NCBI GenBank assembly: GCA_023398955.1 | Contig: JAEWRL010000252.1 | Coordinates: 1 to 18,611 of the forward strand | From: Pseudomonadota bacterium | GTDB lineage: Bacteria > Myxococcota_A > Polyangia > Polyangiales > Polyangiaceae | Direction: 5' to 3' | DNA: 18,611 nt | Shown here: positions 6,661-13,367 of the stretch, in pieces | Numbering within the stretch: the stretch's first letter is position 1 | Layout: every line of letters begins with the position of its first letter | Translations under genes and position numbers: made by a program | Notes under the pieces: model-generated | Database searches by the model: none | What the model saw: only the letters and a program-made list of their open reading frames with translations | Told to the model about the DNA's origin: nothing

Positions 6661-8660
6661 GTCTTATCGAATTCCTGTCGAGTGGGGGAAAAGACGCGCC
6701 AAAGGCTCAAGAAAAGCCTGCTGGCAACGAATGCGACCCCTTCAAGGAAGCGAACGCGGTCGACCCTCGCGAAGTGCTTGAATGGCTCGAAGTGCCGGTA
6801 GACGGCAATCGAATCCTTACGTGCCCTGGATGTGGCGCAGACGGCTCCGATTCGTCAGTCGCGATCGTGCGAGGCGGCTGGAAGTGTCAGCACGCAAGCT
6901 GCGGAAGCAAGGGCCACCCGAGAAGCCCTGGGTTCCGCACGAACATCGATGGCGTGGCAGAGATCCGAGGGGTTTCTATCAAGGCAGCCGTGGGGCTCAT
7001 ATCCGAGCAGTTCGGAACTAGCGCGTTGCCCCCGAGGCGCCAACAAGCTCCGAGTGAAAAGAAAGTGCGGGTGCAAGGTGAGATCGAATTCATCGAGAAC
7101 CACATGGGGGAACCTCGCTCATGCGTCGCTAACGTGTTGACCGCGCTCAATGAGTCGGAGCTATGGCGGGGCGTCCTTGCCTATGACGAGTTCCAGGAAG
7201 CGATCGTGGTAACGAGAATACCGCCCGCTCGCCCTGGTGATGCGCCAAAGAAGCGGGATTCTATGGCCTGGGCGGATGAAGACGACGTTCGCACGTGCGC
7301 ATGGCTGTCGACGACGTTTGATCTACATGTGCCAATCAGCATGATTCGCCCAGCAATCGAGACAGTGGCTCGCACCAAGACGGTTCATCCCGTGCGCGAG
7401 TACCTACGCGGCCTCAGGTGGGATGGGGTTGTGCGGCTCCCGACGTGGCTGTCAACATGCCTTGGCGCCGAGCAGACGCCCTACACCGAAGCGGTTGGCG
7501 TGCGGTACCTCATCTCAGGCGTTGCGCGAGTGATGCGCCCGGGATGCAAGGTAGATACCATGTTGGTTCTCGAGGGCATCCAGGGCGTTGGAAAATCGAC
7601 GATAGCAGCGACCCTTGCGGGAGAACCAGCGTGGTTTGCTGACACGGGTCTCAAGCTCGGTGACAAGGACAGCTATCAGAATCTTCGTGGCAAGTGGATC
7701 TATGAACTAGCGGAACTCGCCTCGGTCAAGAGCGCCAGGGATATCGAGCGGGTCAAGGCCTTCCTAACTGCCTCCGTTGACTCGTACCGCCCTAGCTACG
7801 GTCGGCGCCGCATCGACTTCCCGCGGCAGACCATCTTCATTGGAACGACGAACGAAGCCGCTTATCTGGTTGACCGAACCGGCAACCGGCGTTTTTGGCC
7901 TGTGAAGTGCGGGAAGGTGGCGCTTGCTGGACTGGAACGCGACCGAGATCAACTGTGGGCCGAGGCTGTCGTGCGGTTCGACCAAGGGGAGCACTGGTAC
8001 ATCGATTCCACAGAGTTGGTGGAATGGTGCGAGGCCGAACAGGATGGCAGGGTGATCGAAGAGCCATGGGATACCATCGTCACAAGGTGGCTTGACCGTC
8101 CTACCGTTCCGAGGGACCGCGACTTTGGGGAACATGAGACGGTCGACGTGGAAGCTGGCCTAACGACTCTGGACGTTCTAGTCGGGGCCCTCGAGATCCG
8201 TCGGGGCGACATCGAACGGAAGCACACCCAGCGGGTGGGGGACGTTCTCCGTCGGCTCGGGTTTGAGCGGCGCCAAGTCCGTTTACAAGATGGTTGGAAA
8301 AAACGCGAGTGGCGATACTTCCTGCCGGAGGATGTCGCTCCGTCACCATCAGTTGGTGACGTTGGGGACGTAGTTGGGGACGCAACCCAGGAGCCAAAAA
8401 AGCCTAACGTCACTAACGTCACTAACGTCACTAATGAATCTCTCGTGTGTGTAAGGGGTGGCGCCGACCACGGTTTAGCTAAACCGATCGGATCACGTGA
8501 TTCCGACTCGGTGCGCGCAGGTTGTTTTCAGTTAGTGACGGGACGTAGTTGGGGACGCTCGAGTGGGGCCAAGGGCGACCAGGCCCAGGGCCCGCCCGAC
8601 ATGCCGGACGGTGAACCGGACGCCGAATGGGTTTGGACCGGCTCCCGGGGTGAGGCGTGA
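6657..8660 (+). CDS. VapE/VirE-like (virulence-associated E) P-loop helicase
   Basis: A 667-aa protein of the virulence-associated protein E family (DUF5906/VirE-type superfamily 3-like ATPases), found in replication modules of phages, satellites and islands. The N-terminus has a zinc-finger-like CPGC and KCQHASC (Cys56, Cys59, Cys77, Cys82), as in primase zinc ribbons that touch template DNA. The ATPase spans about 245-450: Walker A LEGIQGVGKST (residues 305-315), LGDKDSYQNLRGKWIYELAEL with the Walker B acidic residues, GTTNE sensor, and TGNRRFWPV arginine finger. The C-terminal 110 residues are low complexity, and their DNA holds origin-like repeats (8351-8558). ATG 6657 overlaps the Prim-Pol stop. 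Primase and helicase probably act together to start replication of the element. Confidence 0.9.
   Translation: MSLIEFLSSGGKDAPKAQEKPAGNECDPFKEANAVDPREVLEWLEVPVDGNRILTCPGCGADGSDSSVAIVRGGWKCQHASCGSKGHPRSPGFRTNIDGVAEIRGVSIKAAVGLISEQFGTSALPPRRQQAPSEKKVRVQGEIEFIENHMGEPRSCVANVLTALNESELWRGVLAYDEFQEAIVVTRIPPARPGDAPKKRDSMAWADEDDVRTCAWLSTTFDLHVPISMIRPAIETVARTKTVHPVREYLRGLRWDGVVRLPTWLSTCLGAEQTPYTEAVGVRYLISGVARVMRPGCKVDTMLVLEGIQGVGKSTIAATLAGEPAWFADTGLKLGDKDSYQNLRGKWIYELAELASVKSARDIERVKAFLTASVDSYRPSYGRRRIDFPRQTIFIGTTNEAAYLVDRTGNRRFWPVKCGKVALAGLERDRDQLWAEAVVRFDQGEHWYIDSTELVEWCEAEQDGRVIEEPWDTIVTRWLDRPTVPRDRDFGEHETVDVEAGLTTLDVLVGALEIRRGDIERKHTQRVGDVLRRLGFERRQVRLQDGWKKREWRYFLPEDVAPSPSVGDVGDVVGDATQEPKKPNVTNVTNVTNESLVCVRGGADHGLAKPIGSRDSDSVRAGCFQLVTGRSWGRSSGAKGDQAQGPPDMPDGEPDAEWVWTGSRGEA
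8351..8558. repeat. iteron-like repeats and palindromes inside the helicase gene, candidate origin
   Basis: A 19-bp perfect direct repeat (GGGACGTAGTTGGGGACGC) lies at 8365-8383 and 8540-8558, each preceded by a GTTRGTGACG element (8352-8361 and 8531-8540). Between them, CTAACGTCA repeats three times in tandem (8404-8430), with a partial fourth. Its complement, TGACGTTAG, resembles the GTGACGTTGG outside. Two perfect palindromes follow: CGGTTTAGCTAAACCG (8471-8486) and ATCACGTGAT (8492-8501). The encoded protein is low complexity here (NVTNVTNVTN), so DNA structure rather than protein function may be selected. Initiator-binding iterons of a replication origin are a reasonable reading, not proven. 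Confidence 0.6.
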
Positions 8661-9169
8661 CACCCTACCAACTGGTCAACCGGTTGCGCCGGAAGGGCTA
8701 CCGCGTCACAACCGACCGCTCTGGCCGCCTCCGGGTTTCTGGGGGTCGCCCAAGGGATCCGGAGGGCACCGCGGAGCTGCTCAGCGCCCGCCAGCTTGAG
8801 CTCGAGGGGGTTCTGAGGGCTGAGCAGGGCACAGCGGTCAAAGACGCCATGGAGGCGCTTGGCGCCCGCATTATCGATGTTGTCGTTGCTGGGGAGGAAA
8901 GGGCCAAGGCTGAGGAGTGGTGCCCGGGAGACCCCAAGCCAGGGGCGCCCAAGGGATGGCGCTTTGCTTCCGAGTTCACCCGGTACCTGAGCAGCATCGG
9001 GGCGCGCCTCTTCATCGACGGTGAAGCGCTGGTCATCATCGCCCCTCGAGACCTTCTGAGCCGCAACGTTGTCGCTGGTCTTCGGTGCTTCCGGGGAGCC
9101 GCTATCCGGGCAGCTTCGCGCGTGGTGGCGCCCGCTGTTGGCGAAGGTGAAGAGCGTTTCAGCGTCTGA
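8657..9169 (+). CDS. hypothetical protein, 170 aa, downstream of the helicase
   Basis: Starts at GTG 8657 overlapping the helicase stop (GTGA). Residues 3-60 (YQLVNRLRRKGYRVTTDRSG, then a helix ending QLELEGVLRAEQG) resemble the small alpha-beta fold known as the TubC N-terminal docking domain in megasynthases, which also appears beside phage primases, but the match is by pattern only. The middle contains EEWCPGDPKPGAPKGWRF, and the C-terminus YLSSIGARLFIDGEALVIIAP has a beta-hairpin appearance. It is probably an accessory of the Prim-Pol/VapE replication genes. The module ends with a hairpin just after its stop. Confidence 0.65.
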   Translation: MTPYQLVNRLRRKGYRVTTDRSGRLRVSGGRPRDPEGTAELLSARQLELEGVLRAEQGTAVKDAMEALGARIIDVVVAGEERAKAEEWCPGDPKPGAPKGWRFASEFTRYLSSIGARLFIDGEALVIIAPRDLLSRNVVAGLRCFRGAAIRAASRVVAPAVGEGEERFSV

Positions 9170-9174
9170 AAGAA

Positions 9175-9205
9175 CGGGGGAAAGGTTTTTTTATTCCTTC
9201 CCCCG
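9175..9205 (+). terminator. hairpin downstream of the replication module, related to 4977-5013
   Basis: CGGGGGAAAGG (9175-9185) pairs with CCTTCCCCCG (9196-9205) with one bulged A, and seven T residues sit in the loop rather than after the stem. The flanks resemble the earlier hairpin (acgggggaaa, then cttcccccggtgtgggg against cttcccccggtttttgg). It may terminate transcription or be a protein-binding site. Confidence 0.5.
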
Positions 9206-9237
9206 GTGTGGGGGGCCCTCGCGGCGCTATACGGTTG

Positions 9238-9444
9238 ATGGTCGATTCAGTAGCTCACTCCCCAGCGCCGCCCGAGCTGATCGAGATTGTTCGAGATGTT
9301 GTTGCGCGGCGGGGCATGCGAGGCGCGTCAAGCGCCCTCGGAATCTCGAGGTGGGCGATTGCTGCGGTCCTGGCGGGCCTTCCAGTCTCACGCGGCACGG
9401 TCTCCCTGCTCCGCGACGCTCAGCGCAGGCGCGAGGCCGCATGA
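9238..9444 (+). CDS. small Cro/CI-like helix-turn-helix protein
   Basis: A 68-aa protein. ATG 9238 is preferred over GTG 9208 because the extra residues would come from the GC-rich stretch right after the hairpin. A TATAC box at 9228-9232 lies only a few bases upstream, so the transcript may be leaderless. Residues 18-52 (RDVVARRGMRGASSALGISR and WAIAAVLAGLPVSRGT) have the pattern of a Cro/CI-type helix-turn-helix: helix, GxS turn, recognition helix. Likely a repressor or activator of the downstream 9.2-11.5 kb genes. The target site is unknown. Confidence 0.7.
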   Translation: MVDSVAHSPAPPELIEIVRDVVARRGMRGASSALGISRWAIAAVLAGLPVSRGTVSLLRDAQRRREAA

Positions 9445-9791
9445 TGAGCCTAGCCCACCTGGCCCGCATCCTCCGCGCAGCCGCAGCCGAAGCGGACCGG
9501 ATCGCCGCCGAGCAGATCGAGTCGAGGACTCTGCCGAGCCCCGACGACCTGTTGCCCCTCCGGGATTGCGGGGTGAGCGTGCGGACGTTGCGAGGAGCGA
9601 TCGGCGCTGGAGAGCTGCCGGCGTCGCTTGTGGGGCGAGAGTACCTGGTCCGCAGGAGCGACCTGGAGTCGTGGATCGCGGCCCGTCGGGTGACGCCCCG
9701 AGAGGTGAGGACGCGCGAGTTGAGTGCAGCTGAGCGAGCGCTTGAGAGAGCGCGGAGCTCGGGAGCGTTGCGAGTTGTTGGTGGGCGTTAG
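9441..9791 (+). CDS. excisionase-like HTH protein with helical extensions
   Basis: A 116-aa protein, ATG 9441 overlapping the previous stop (ATGATGA, so ATG 9444 is also possible). Residues 1-30 form an alanine-rich helix. Residues 36-80 read LLPLRDCGVSVRTLRGAIGA, then ELPASLVGREYLVRRSDLES: the helix-turn-helix and wing of excisionase/MerR-type DNA-binding proteins. The C-terminal tail is a basic helix (SAAERALERARSSGALRV). This second HTH_17-type protein in the window may be a directionality factor or a regulator paired with the neighbouring Cro-like protein. DNA binding is likely; the exact role is unknown. Confidence 0.75.
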   Translation: MMSLAHLARILRAAAAEADRIAAEQIESRTLPSPDDLLPLRDCGVSVRTLRGAIGAGELPASLVGREYLVRRSDLESWIAARRVTPREVRTRELSAAERALERARSSGALRVVGGR

Positions 9792-9812
9792 CCCGCGAGA
9801 ACGGAGATAGAG

Positions 9813-10439
9813 ATGGGTGATGTAGTCATTGGGGCCACCGAGCTCCGCAAACAGTTGGTGGCCGCCGAAGAGGCCCAGAAGACCGCAGAAACGGCGGTTG
9901 AGACTGCGCAGATGTCTTTTGATGAAGACGGCAGTGATTCCGCCGGCAAAGCCCTGCTCAAGGCTCGCGATGCTCTCGCCCTCAAGGCGGAGCACGTTGC
10001 CCGAGCCCGAAGGCTCCTCGATGAGGCAGAGGCTCGCGAGGCAGAGGCAGAGCGGCAAAAGAAGCTTGCTCGAGCCGCGGAGCTCAGCAAGGCGCTCGAG
10101 CCGCTCGAGCTCCGGGCCGCAGTGGCGCCGCTGGTAGCGCAGGAGGTTGAGGCCCTGAAGGTCGTCGCTCGGATTCGAGCGGAGCGGCGAGCGATGGCAG
10201 CGGCCAAGCGCGCGCTTTGGGCCGAGATGCTGAGGATTCACCAGGAGCTTGGCCAAAAACCAGACCTCTCAGATTCGTCTGAGGCCTACGTGCTCGAGGT
10301 CGAACCAGTCAAGCAGGCGCTTGAAAAAGCCGCGCGAGAGGCGGGGTGGGAGGGCGACCTTGGAAGAATGCTCCGGATGCTGCTCCCCGAGCGAGAAACA
10401 TACTACGGCCCTCCCCTCCATCGCGGGTGGGTAGGATGA
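9813..10439 (+). CDS. coiled-coil protein, 208 aa
   Basis: A 208-aa protein with a good ribosome-binding site (CGGAGATAGAG before ATG 9813). Residues 8-110 are an almost uninterrupted charged helix with heptad spacing (KQLVAAEEAQKTAETAVETA, then ALKAEHVARARRLLDEAEAR), expected to form a coiled coil. The C-terminal 60 residues are more compact (EPVKQALEKAAREAGWEGDL, GRMLRMLLPERETYYGP). Phage scaffolding and host-take-over proteins often look like this, but no family is recognised. It is coupled to the next gene by ATGA. Confidence 0.7.
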   Translation: MGDVVIGATELRKQLVAAEEAQKTAETAVETAQMSFDEDGSDSAGKALLKARDALALKAEHVARARRLLDEAEAREAEAERQKKLARAAELSKALEPLELRAAVAPLVAQEVEALKVVARIRAERRAMAAAKRALWAEMLRIHQELGQKPDLSDSSEAYVLEVEPVKQALEKAAREAGWEGDLGRMLRMLLPERETYYGPPLHRGWVG

Positions 10440-10693
10440 TTTACCGCCTCTGGTCGGCTCTCATGGCCGCAAAAAATGGGGCGATTCGGAACGCCAAATT
10501 GAGCTGGAAATACACGTCGCCCGACTTCATCGAAGAGGTTCCTGCCCCGGTTTCGACGGCAAAGCCGGTTGACTATGAGAGGCCTCTTCGGGATGCGATT
10601 GCGAACTGTGCTCGGATGGACGGAGAGGCTGAGCTGAGGCGCGCAATGCGCGGTCACCTCTGTCTCACCAGAGATCAAATCGGACAGGCTTAG
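10436..10693 (+). CDS. small hypothetical protein, 85 aa
   Basis: Starts at ATG 10436 overlapping the preceding stop (ATGATT frame). The N-terminus is basic and aromatic (MIYRLWSALMAAKNGAIRNA, with a short amphipathic helix) and the rest is mixed (SWKYTSPDFIEEVPAPVS, RPLRDAIANCARMDGEAEL). No membrane segment, metal motif or known family is visible. Its place in a coupled pair with the coiled-coil gene is the only functional clue. Confidence 0.6.
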   Translation: MIYRLWSALMAAKNGAIRNAKLSWKYTSPDFIEEVPAPVSTAKPVDYERPLRDAIANCARMDGEAELRRAMRGHLCLTRDQIGQA

Positions 10694-10713
10694 TCCTGCC
10701 AGAAAGACGAATC

Positions 10714-11205
10714 ATGGACCAACAGGATATTGTCGCGCTATGCGCTAAACACCGAGAAGACGGCCACAAAGAGGGCAAAGCCGAAGGCGCCGCGATGGTC
10801 AGGGCCTCGACGATTCTGGCGATCAAATACCTGCTCGCGGAAGAGTCGGGCGCGGAGCTCGAGGCTTCGCTACTTGGGCTAGTAGACTTTCTCGAGGGTG
10901 CCAAGGGTGCAGGGAGTTACCTCCCCGGCGGCTACAGCGAGGCGTGCGCGCTCGCTGAGAGGCTCCTCGGGAGGAGCTCAAAAGCTTCTGCACCGAACTC
11001 CTCGGGCATGTCGCTTGAGGAGCAGGTGGAGGAGAGTCTGAGGGCTCATGGGATTGTTGGCACGTCGAGTTCTGGCGACCTTGGAGACCAGATCGTCGCG
11101 CTATTGAGTGGTGCCCCTGCTTCGCCTTCGTCGCCCGCCACCAGCGGTGCTCGAGACCTTGGGGATGAGGTTGTGGCGAGGATGCTGGGCGAGGTGGCGC
11201 CATGA
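10714..11205 (+). CDS. hypothetical protein with a repeated C-terminal 'DLGDxxVAxxL' motif
   Basis: A 163-aa acidic protein; AGAAAGA lies upstream of ATG 10714. The N-terminus (IVALCAKHREDGHKEGKAEG) is polar and the middle is helical. The C-terminal 70 residues carry two copies of a short motif, GDLGDQIVALLSGA and RDLGDEVVARMLGE, plus SLEEQVEESLRAHGI, separated by serine/proline linkers. Repeated short amphipathic helices on linkers often bind a partner repeatedly. The partner is unknown. The stop overlaps the next ATG. Confidence 0.65.
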   Translation: MDQQDIVALCAKHREDGHKEGKAEGAAMVRASTILAIKYLLAEESGAELEASLLGLVDFLEGAKGAGSYLPGGYSEACALAERLLGRSSKASAPNSSGMSLEEQVEESLRAHGIVGTSSSGDLGDQIVALLSGAPASPSSPATSGARDLGDEVVARMLGEVAP

Positions 11206-11489
11206 TCATCGTCCATGGAATCTCCTTCGGCGACGAGTTCAGCGCCGAGCTATACGAGCGCGAAATCCGAGAAGCCCAGGCGCGTCAGACCGTCCGCTTC
11301 GCCGTCGCCCCCCGGCACTTCGTTGACCTGCCAAGCGGCCAGCGTCTGAAGGCCGGCGATGAGGTGACACTACGGTCACTGGCCGGCGGAGGTGAGGCCC
11401 CGCAGGTAACCCTGAACCGGCTGCTCCGCCGTGGTCAAGTCCTTGAAGCCGACCACGTTGCCGAGGGTGATGGCCCAACGGCCGCATAG
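11202..11489 (+). CDS. small hypothetical protein, 95 aa
   Basis: Starts at ATG 11202 (ATGA overlap). The N-terminal half is a helix with many charged residues (EFSAELYEREIREAQARQT). The C-terminal half is beta-rich (FAVAPRHFVDLPSGQRLKAG, DEVTLRSLAGG), resembling a small SH3- or OB-like barrel, though not a recognised family. It is the last gene of the 9.2-11.5 kb run, followed directly by a GCCGGG/CCCGGC hairpin and a 308-base non-coding stretch. Confidence 0.6.
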   Translation: MIIVHGISFGDEFSAELYEREIREAQARQTVRFAVAPRHFVDLPSGQRLKAGDEVTLRSLAGGGEAPQVTLNRLLRRGQVLEADHVAEGDGPTAA

Positions 11490-11797
11490 CAACCACCGCC
11501 ATGCCGGGAGGAGGCCCCGGCTAGGTGGAGGCCTAAGGGCCAAGCATGTTTTTAGGGATTACGTTTTGGCCGAAACGGTGCTTGGTTGTGTGGCTCATTG
11601 GGTGCCCAGTCGAACTGGGACAAGGGCCAAGCATGAAACAGGCGGGTCCTGTGGGCCGGGTGGGGTAGAGGTGCGGTTTTGATTGGGACCCGCACCCCTC
11701 GCGCAAAGTTTCGACTTTCAGGCCAATTTAAGCTACCGGGCCGGGTTGGCTTAAGCCTGTAGGCTTAAGTGCTCCGGCTGATTGACCAGGAAGAACA
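11490..11797. other. 308-base non-coding stretch rich in hairpins and repeats
   Basis: No convincing gene. It holds a 14-bp direct repeat, AAGGGCCAAGCATG, at 11535-11548 and 11622-11635. Hairpins: GCCGGG/CCCGGC (11503-11521), CCCAGT-CGA-ACTGGG (11605-11619), GGTGCGG/CCGCACC (11670-11696) and AAAGT-TTCG-ACTTT with a UUCG-type loop (11705-11718). Near the next gene lie three TTAAGC-type half-sites: TTTAAGC at 11727, the palindrome GGCTTAAGCC (11748-11757) and GGCTTAAG (11762-11769). The last ones look like an operator upstream of the gene at 11798. A structured RNA is possible. Confidence 0.55.
11750..11769. promoter_or_regulatory. perfect inverted repeat, candidate operator
   Basis: CTTAAGCC (11750-11757) and GGCTTAAG (11762-11769) are perfect inverted copies with a 4-base spacer, 28 bases upstream of ATG 11798. 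The left half is part of the palindrome GGCTTAAGCC. A repressor site or an RNA hairpin are both possible. Confidence 0.5.
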
Positions 11798-12046
11798 ATG
11801 GACCCCCTGAAGTTCATCGAAAGCACCCGCCCTCCCGCATCGCCCCCGACTCGCGAGACCTCGGACTGCCGCGAGCTCGGCGTCTACCTCCCCATCATCG
11901 AGGCCGCTTTCGAAGCCCTTCCCGAGGAGTTCCGCAGCATGACGACCGCGCAAACGCGCGCGATGTTCGACGCTCCCGGCGCTCCACCAATGCCGGAAGC
12001 CCTGAAGCAATGGCTAGACTTGAAAGCCCACCTGGGGCTTCCGTGA
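11798..12046 (+). CDS. small acidic hypothetical protein, 82 aa
   Basis: ATG 11798 has AGGAAG eight bases upstream, one of the better ribosome-binding sites here. The first 30 residues are proline/serine-rich and probably disordered. The rest is helical (LPIIEAAFEALPEEFRSMTT, AQTRAMFDAPGAPPMPEALK, QWLDLKAHLGLP). No known family. It is the first gene after the structured 11490-11797 stretch and is followed by a further non-coding gap with a terminator. Confidence 0.65.
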   Translation: MDPLKFIESTRPPASPPTRETSDCRELGVYLPIIEAAFEALPEEFRSMTTAQTRAMFDAPGAPPMPEALKQWLDLKAHLGLP

Positions 12047-12142
12047 AGATTTTTGGCCGTCTTTCTCCGGAGATTGTGCCCCAAGTCGCGGGCACGGCTG
12101 GCGCCGTTTTATCCATCGCGGTGCCGGCAGGCGAGCGCGCCG

Positions 12143-12190
12143 CCCCGCCCCTGGCTTGCATGTAGCTCGCCAGGGGTGGGGAGGTCTTTT
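12143..12190 (+). terminator. Rho-independent terminator-like hairpin
   Basis: CCCCGCCCCTGGC (12143-12155) pairs with GCCAGGGGTGGGG (12169-12181), 13 pairs with one G-T, followed by AGGTCTTTT to 12190. It lies between the genes ending at 12046 and starting at 12212. Confidence 0.7.
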
Positions 12191-12211
12191 GATCAACAAC
12201 GAGGTTTCAAC

Positions 12212-12448
12212 ATGCATGTTCCCCCTTCAGTAGGCCGCGCCGAGCTCCGCCAACAGATGATCGATTCGGGAGTTCTGCGCGCGCGCAACGGCCTAACCCC
12301 CTTCAGGCCAACCAAGGCTCGCGTGCTACGACTCGACGAGAAAGGCAGAAAAGCAGCCCAGAAGGCGCTCGAACGGCGGAGCTATGTAGAGCCTTACCGT
12401 GGCAATCCGGAAATCGCTTCGCTTCAAGATCGAGGACGCCATGGGTGA
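12212..12448 (+). CDS. small basic hypothetical protein, 78 aa
   Basis: ATG 12212 is chosen because GAGG lies seven bases upstream, just after a terminator. A longer form reaching back to 12053 would translate the terminator stem and is rejected. The protein is basic (RAELRQQMIDSGVLRARNGL, then RLDEKGRKAAQKALERRS), with a probable helix-turn-helix-like N-terminal pair of helices, but no family is recognised. Its end overlaps the next gene by 8 bases. Confidence 0.6.
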   Translation: MHVPPSVGRAELRQQMIDSGVLRARNGLTPFRPTKARVLRLDEKGRKAAQKALERRSYVEPYRGNPEIASLQDRGRHG

Positions 12449-12668
12449 GTTGTTCTATGCGCTTCGGAGCGTTGTTGCCGGACTCGACCGCGCGGCTTCA
12501 GCGGAGCAGCTTGATTCGCGGGCACTCGATCTGTCGCGGTCCGGCGCGTTCGATGTAGTTGGCGGCCGCCTGTGCGTGGCCGACCGCACGGCGTTTCACA
12601 GGATCGCGCCGTCGCATCCAGGCCTGCCCCAGGCACTCGGCCTCGGCCTCGGAAGGGCCGCGAGCTGA
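12441..12668 (+). CDS. small hypothetical protein, 75 aa
   Basis: ATG 12441, with GAGG eight bases upstream, is taken over a GTG at 12399 that would overlap the previous gene by 50 bases. The sequence starts with a helix (GELFYALRSVVAGLDRAASA), followed by LDSRALDLSRSGAFDVVGGR, and ends glycine/leucine-rich. No domain is recognised. Three bases separate it from the next gene. Confidence 0.55.
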   Translation: MGELFYALRSVVAGLDRAASAEQLDSRALDLSRSGAFDVVGGRLCVADRTAFHRIAPSHPGLPQALGLGLGRAAS

Positions 12669-12671
12669 CGC

Positions 12672-13367
12672 ATGAGGCCAACGGAGGCTCTTTTGACGAA
12701 ATCCCCCCACTGTCCCGATGCTGAGTGGTTTCTCCGTTACGGCGCTTCGCTTGGCGAACGCGGCACGTCCGAGGCTCTATTGCACGTGTTGATGTATGGC
12801 CCCTCGGGAACCCCGAGCCCTGACCATCTACCCTTTGGGGACGCGGAGCTCGGGTGGGGAACGCCACCAAGGCGCGAGGGCGACGTCGCCCGTGCGCGCC
12901 GTTGCTGGGCTGTGTGGCGCGCTTTGACACCGCTTGCCCAGGAGGTCCTTGCTGCCCGCTACGGCGCTCGCCAGTGGCCGCCTGGCGTGACTGGTGCCCT
13001 TGGTGACCTTGCGGGCGTGGTGGTTGTACTGGTGGGCTCTGCCCGGGCCCACAAGCGAATCTACGAGGCGAGGGCCCGCCTTGCCGAGCTCGAGGGGCTG
13101 CCATGGTCCCCCGTGGTTGCGGAGATCGAAGCGTCCGCCCAGCGTGGCTTGCTTCGCTGCGATTGGGAAGGGGTGGTCGGAGCCTGCCAGTCCCTCTCGA
13201 TGGACTCGCTGAGGCAACGCGGGAAGTGGCTCACCAATGCGCGGAAGGCGGTCACGGCCGCGGTGGAAGAATGGACAGAGGCAGCGAAGGCGAGGGCGGC
13301 TGAGGTGCGGCCGGTCATGAGACCAGAAAGCATCGGGTTGGTGTTAGAGAACTTGGAGGCGGCTTGA
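12672..13367 (+). CDS. 231-aa protein, possibly a phage-type transcription regulator
   Basis: Starts at ATG 12672. Residues 70-140 (DVARARRCWAVWRALTPLAQ, EVLAARYGARQWPPGV, RAHKRIYEARARLAELEG) resemble the region-4-like core of phage late regulators (ArpU/Q type): a conserved 'aL.pL...VL..rY' helix, a glycine turn and a basic recognition-like helix. This is a pattern resemblance only. The rest is helical and basic. Its last 28 residues (AAKARAAEVRP to LEAA) are echoed by the orphan reading frame at 14531-14662, including a 22-bp identical stretch (13287-13308 and 14588-14609). Between the two copies sit the ImmA/2TM genes. Confidence 0.65.
   Translation: MRPTEALLTKSPHCPDAEWFLRYGASLGERGTSEALLHVLMYGPSGTPSPDHLPFGDAELGWGTPPRREGDVARARRCWAVWRALTPLAQEVLAARYGARQWPPGVTGALGDLAGVVVVLVGSARAHKRIYEARARLAELEGLPWSPVVAEIEASAQRGLLRCDWEGVVGACQSLSMDSLRQRGKWLTNARKAVTAAVEEWTEAAKARAAEVRPVMRPESIGLVLENLEAA

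Noticed and set aside
8404..8430. CRISPR-like array
   Set aside because: The 9-bp units are directly tandem without spacers, so this is an iteron-like or codon repeat, not a CRISPR.
8657..8840. Docking domain of a megasynthase (TubC-like) indicating a biosynthetic cluster
   Set aside because: Only a loose pattern match, and all neighbours are replication genes; no polyketide or peptide synthase is present.
9450..10256. 268-codon open frame on the - strand
   Set aside because: It mirrors the HTH and coiled-coil genes, whose + strand products have recognisable folds, so this is a shadow of biased codon use.
11431..11682. 83-codon open frame across the hairpin-rich stretch
   Set aside because: Would translate several hairpins, overlaps the preceding gene, and has no ribosome-binding site or protein-like pattern.
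12053..12211. Upstream extension of the gene at 12212
   Set aside because: It would run through the terminator hairpin at 12143-12190, and the predicted residues are arginine/proline-rich without structure.
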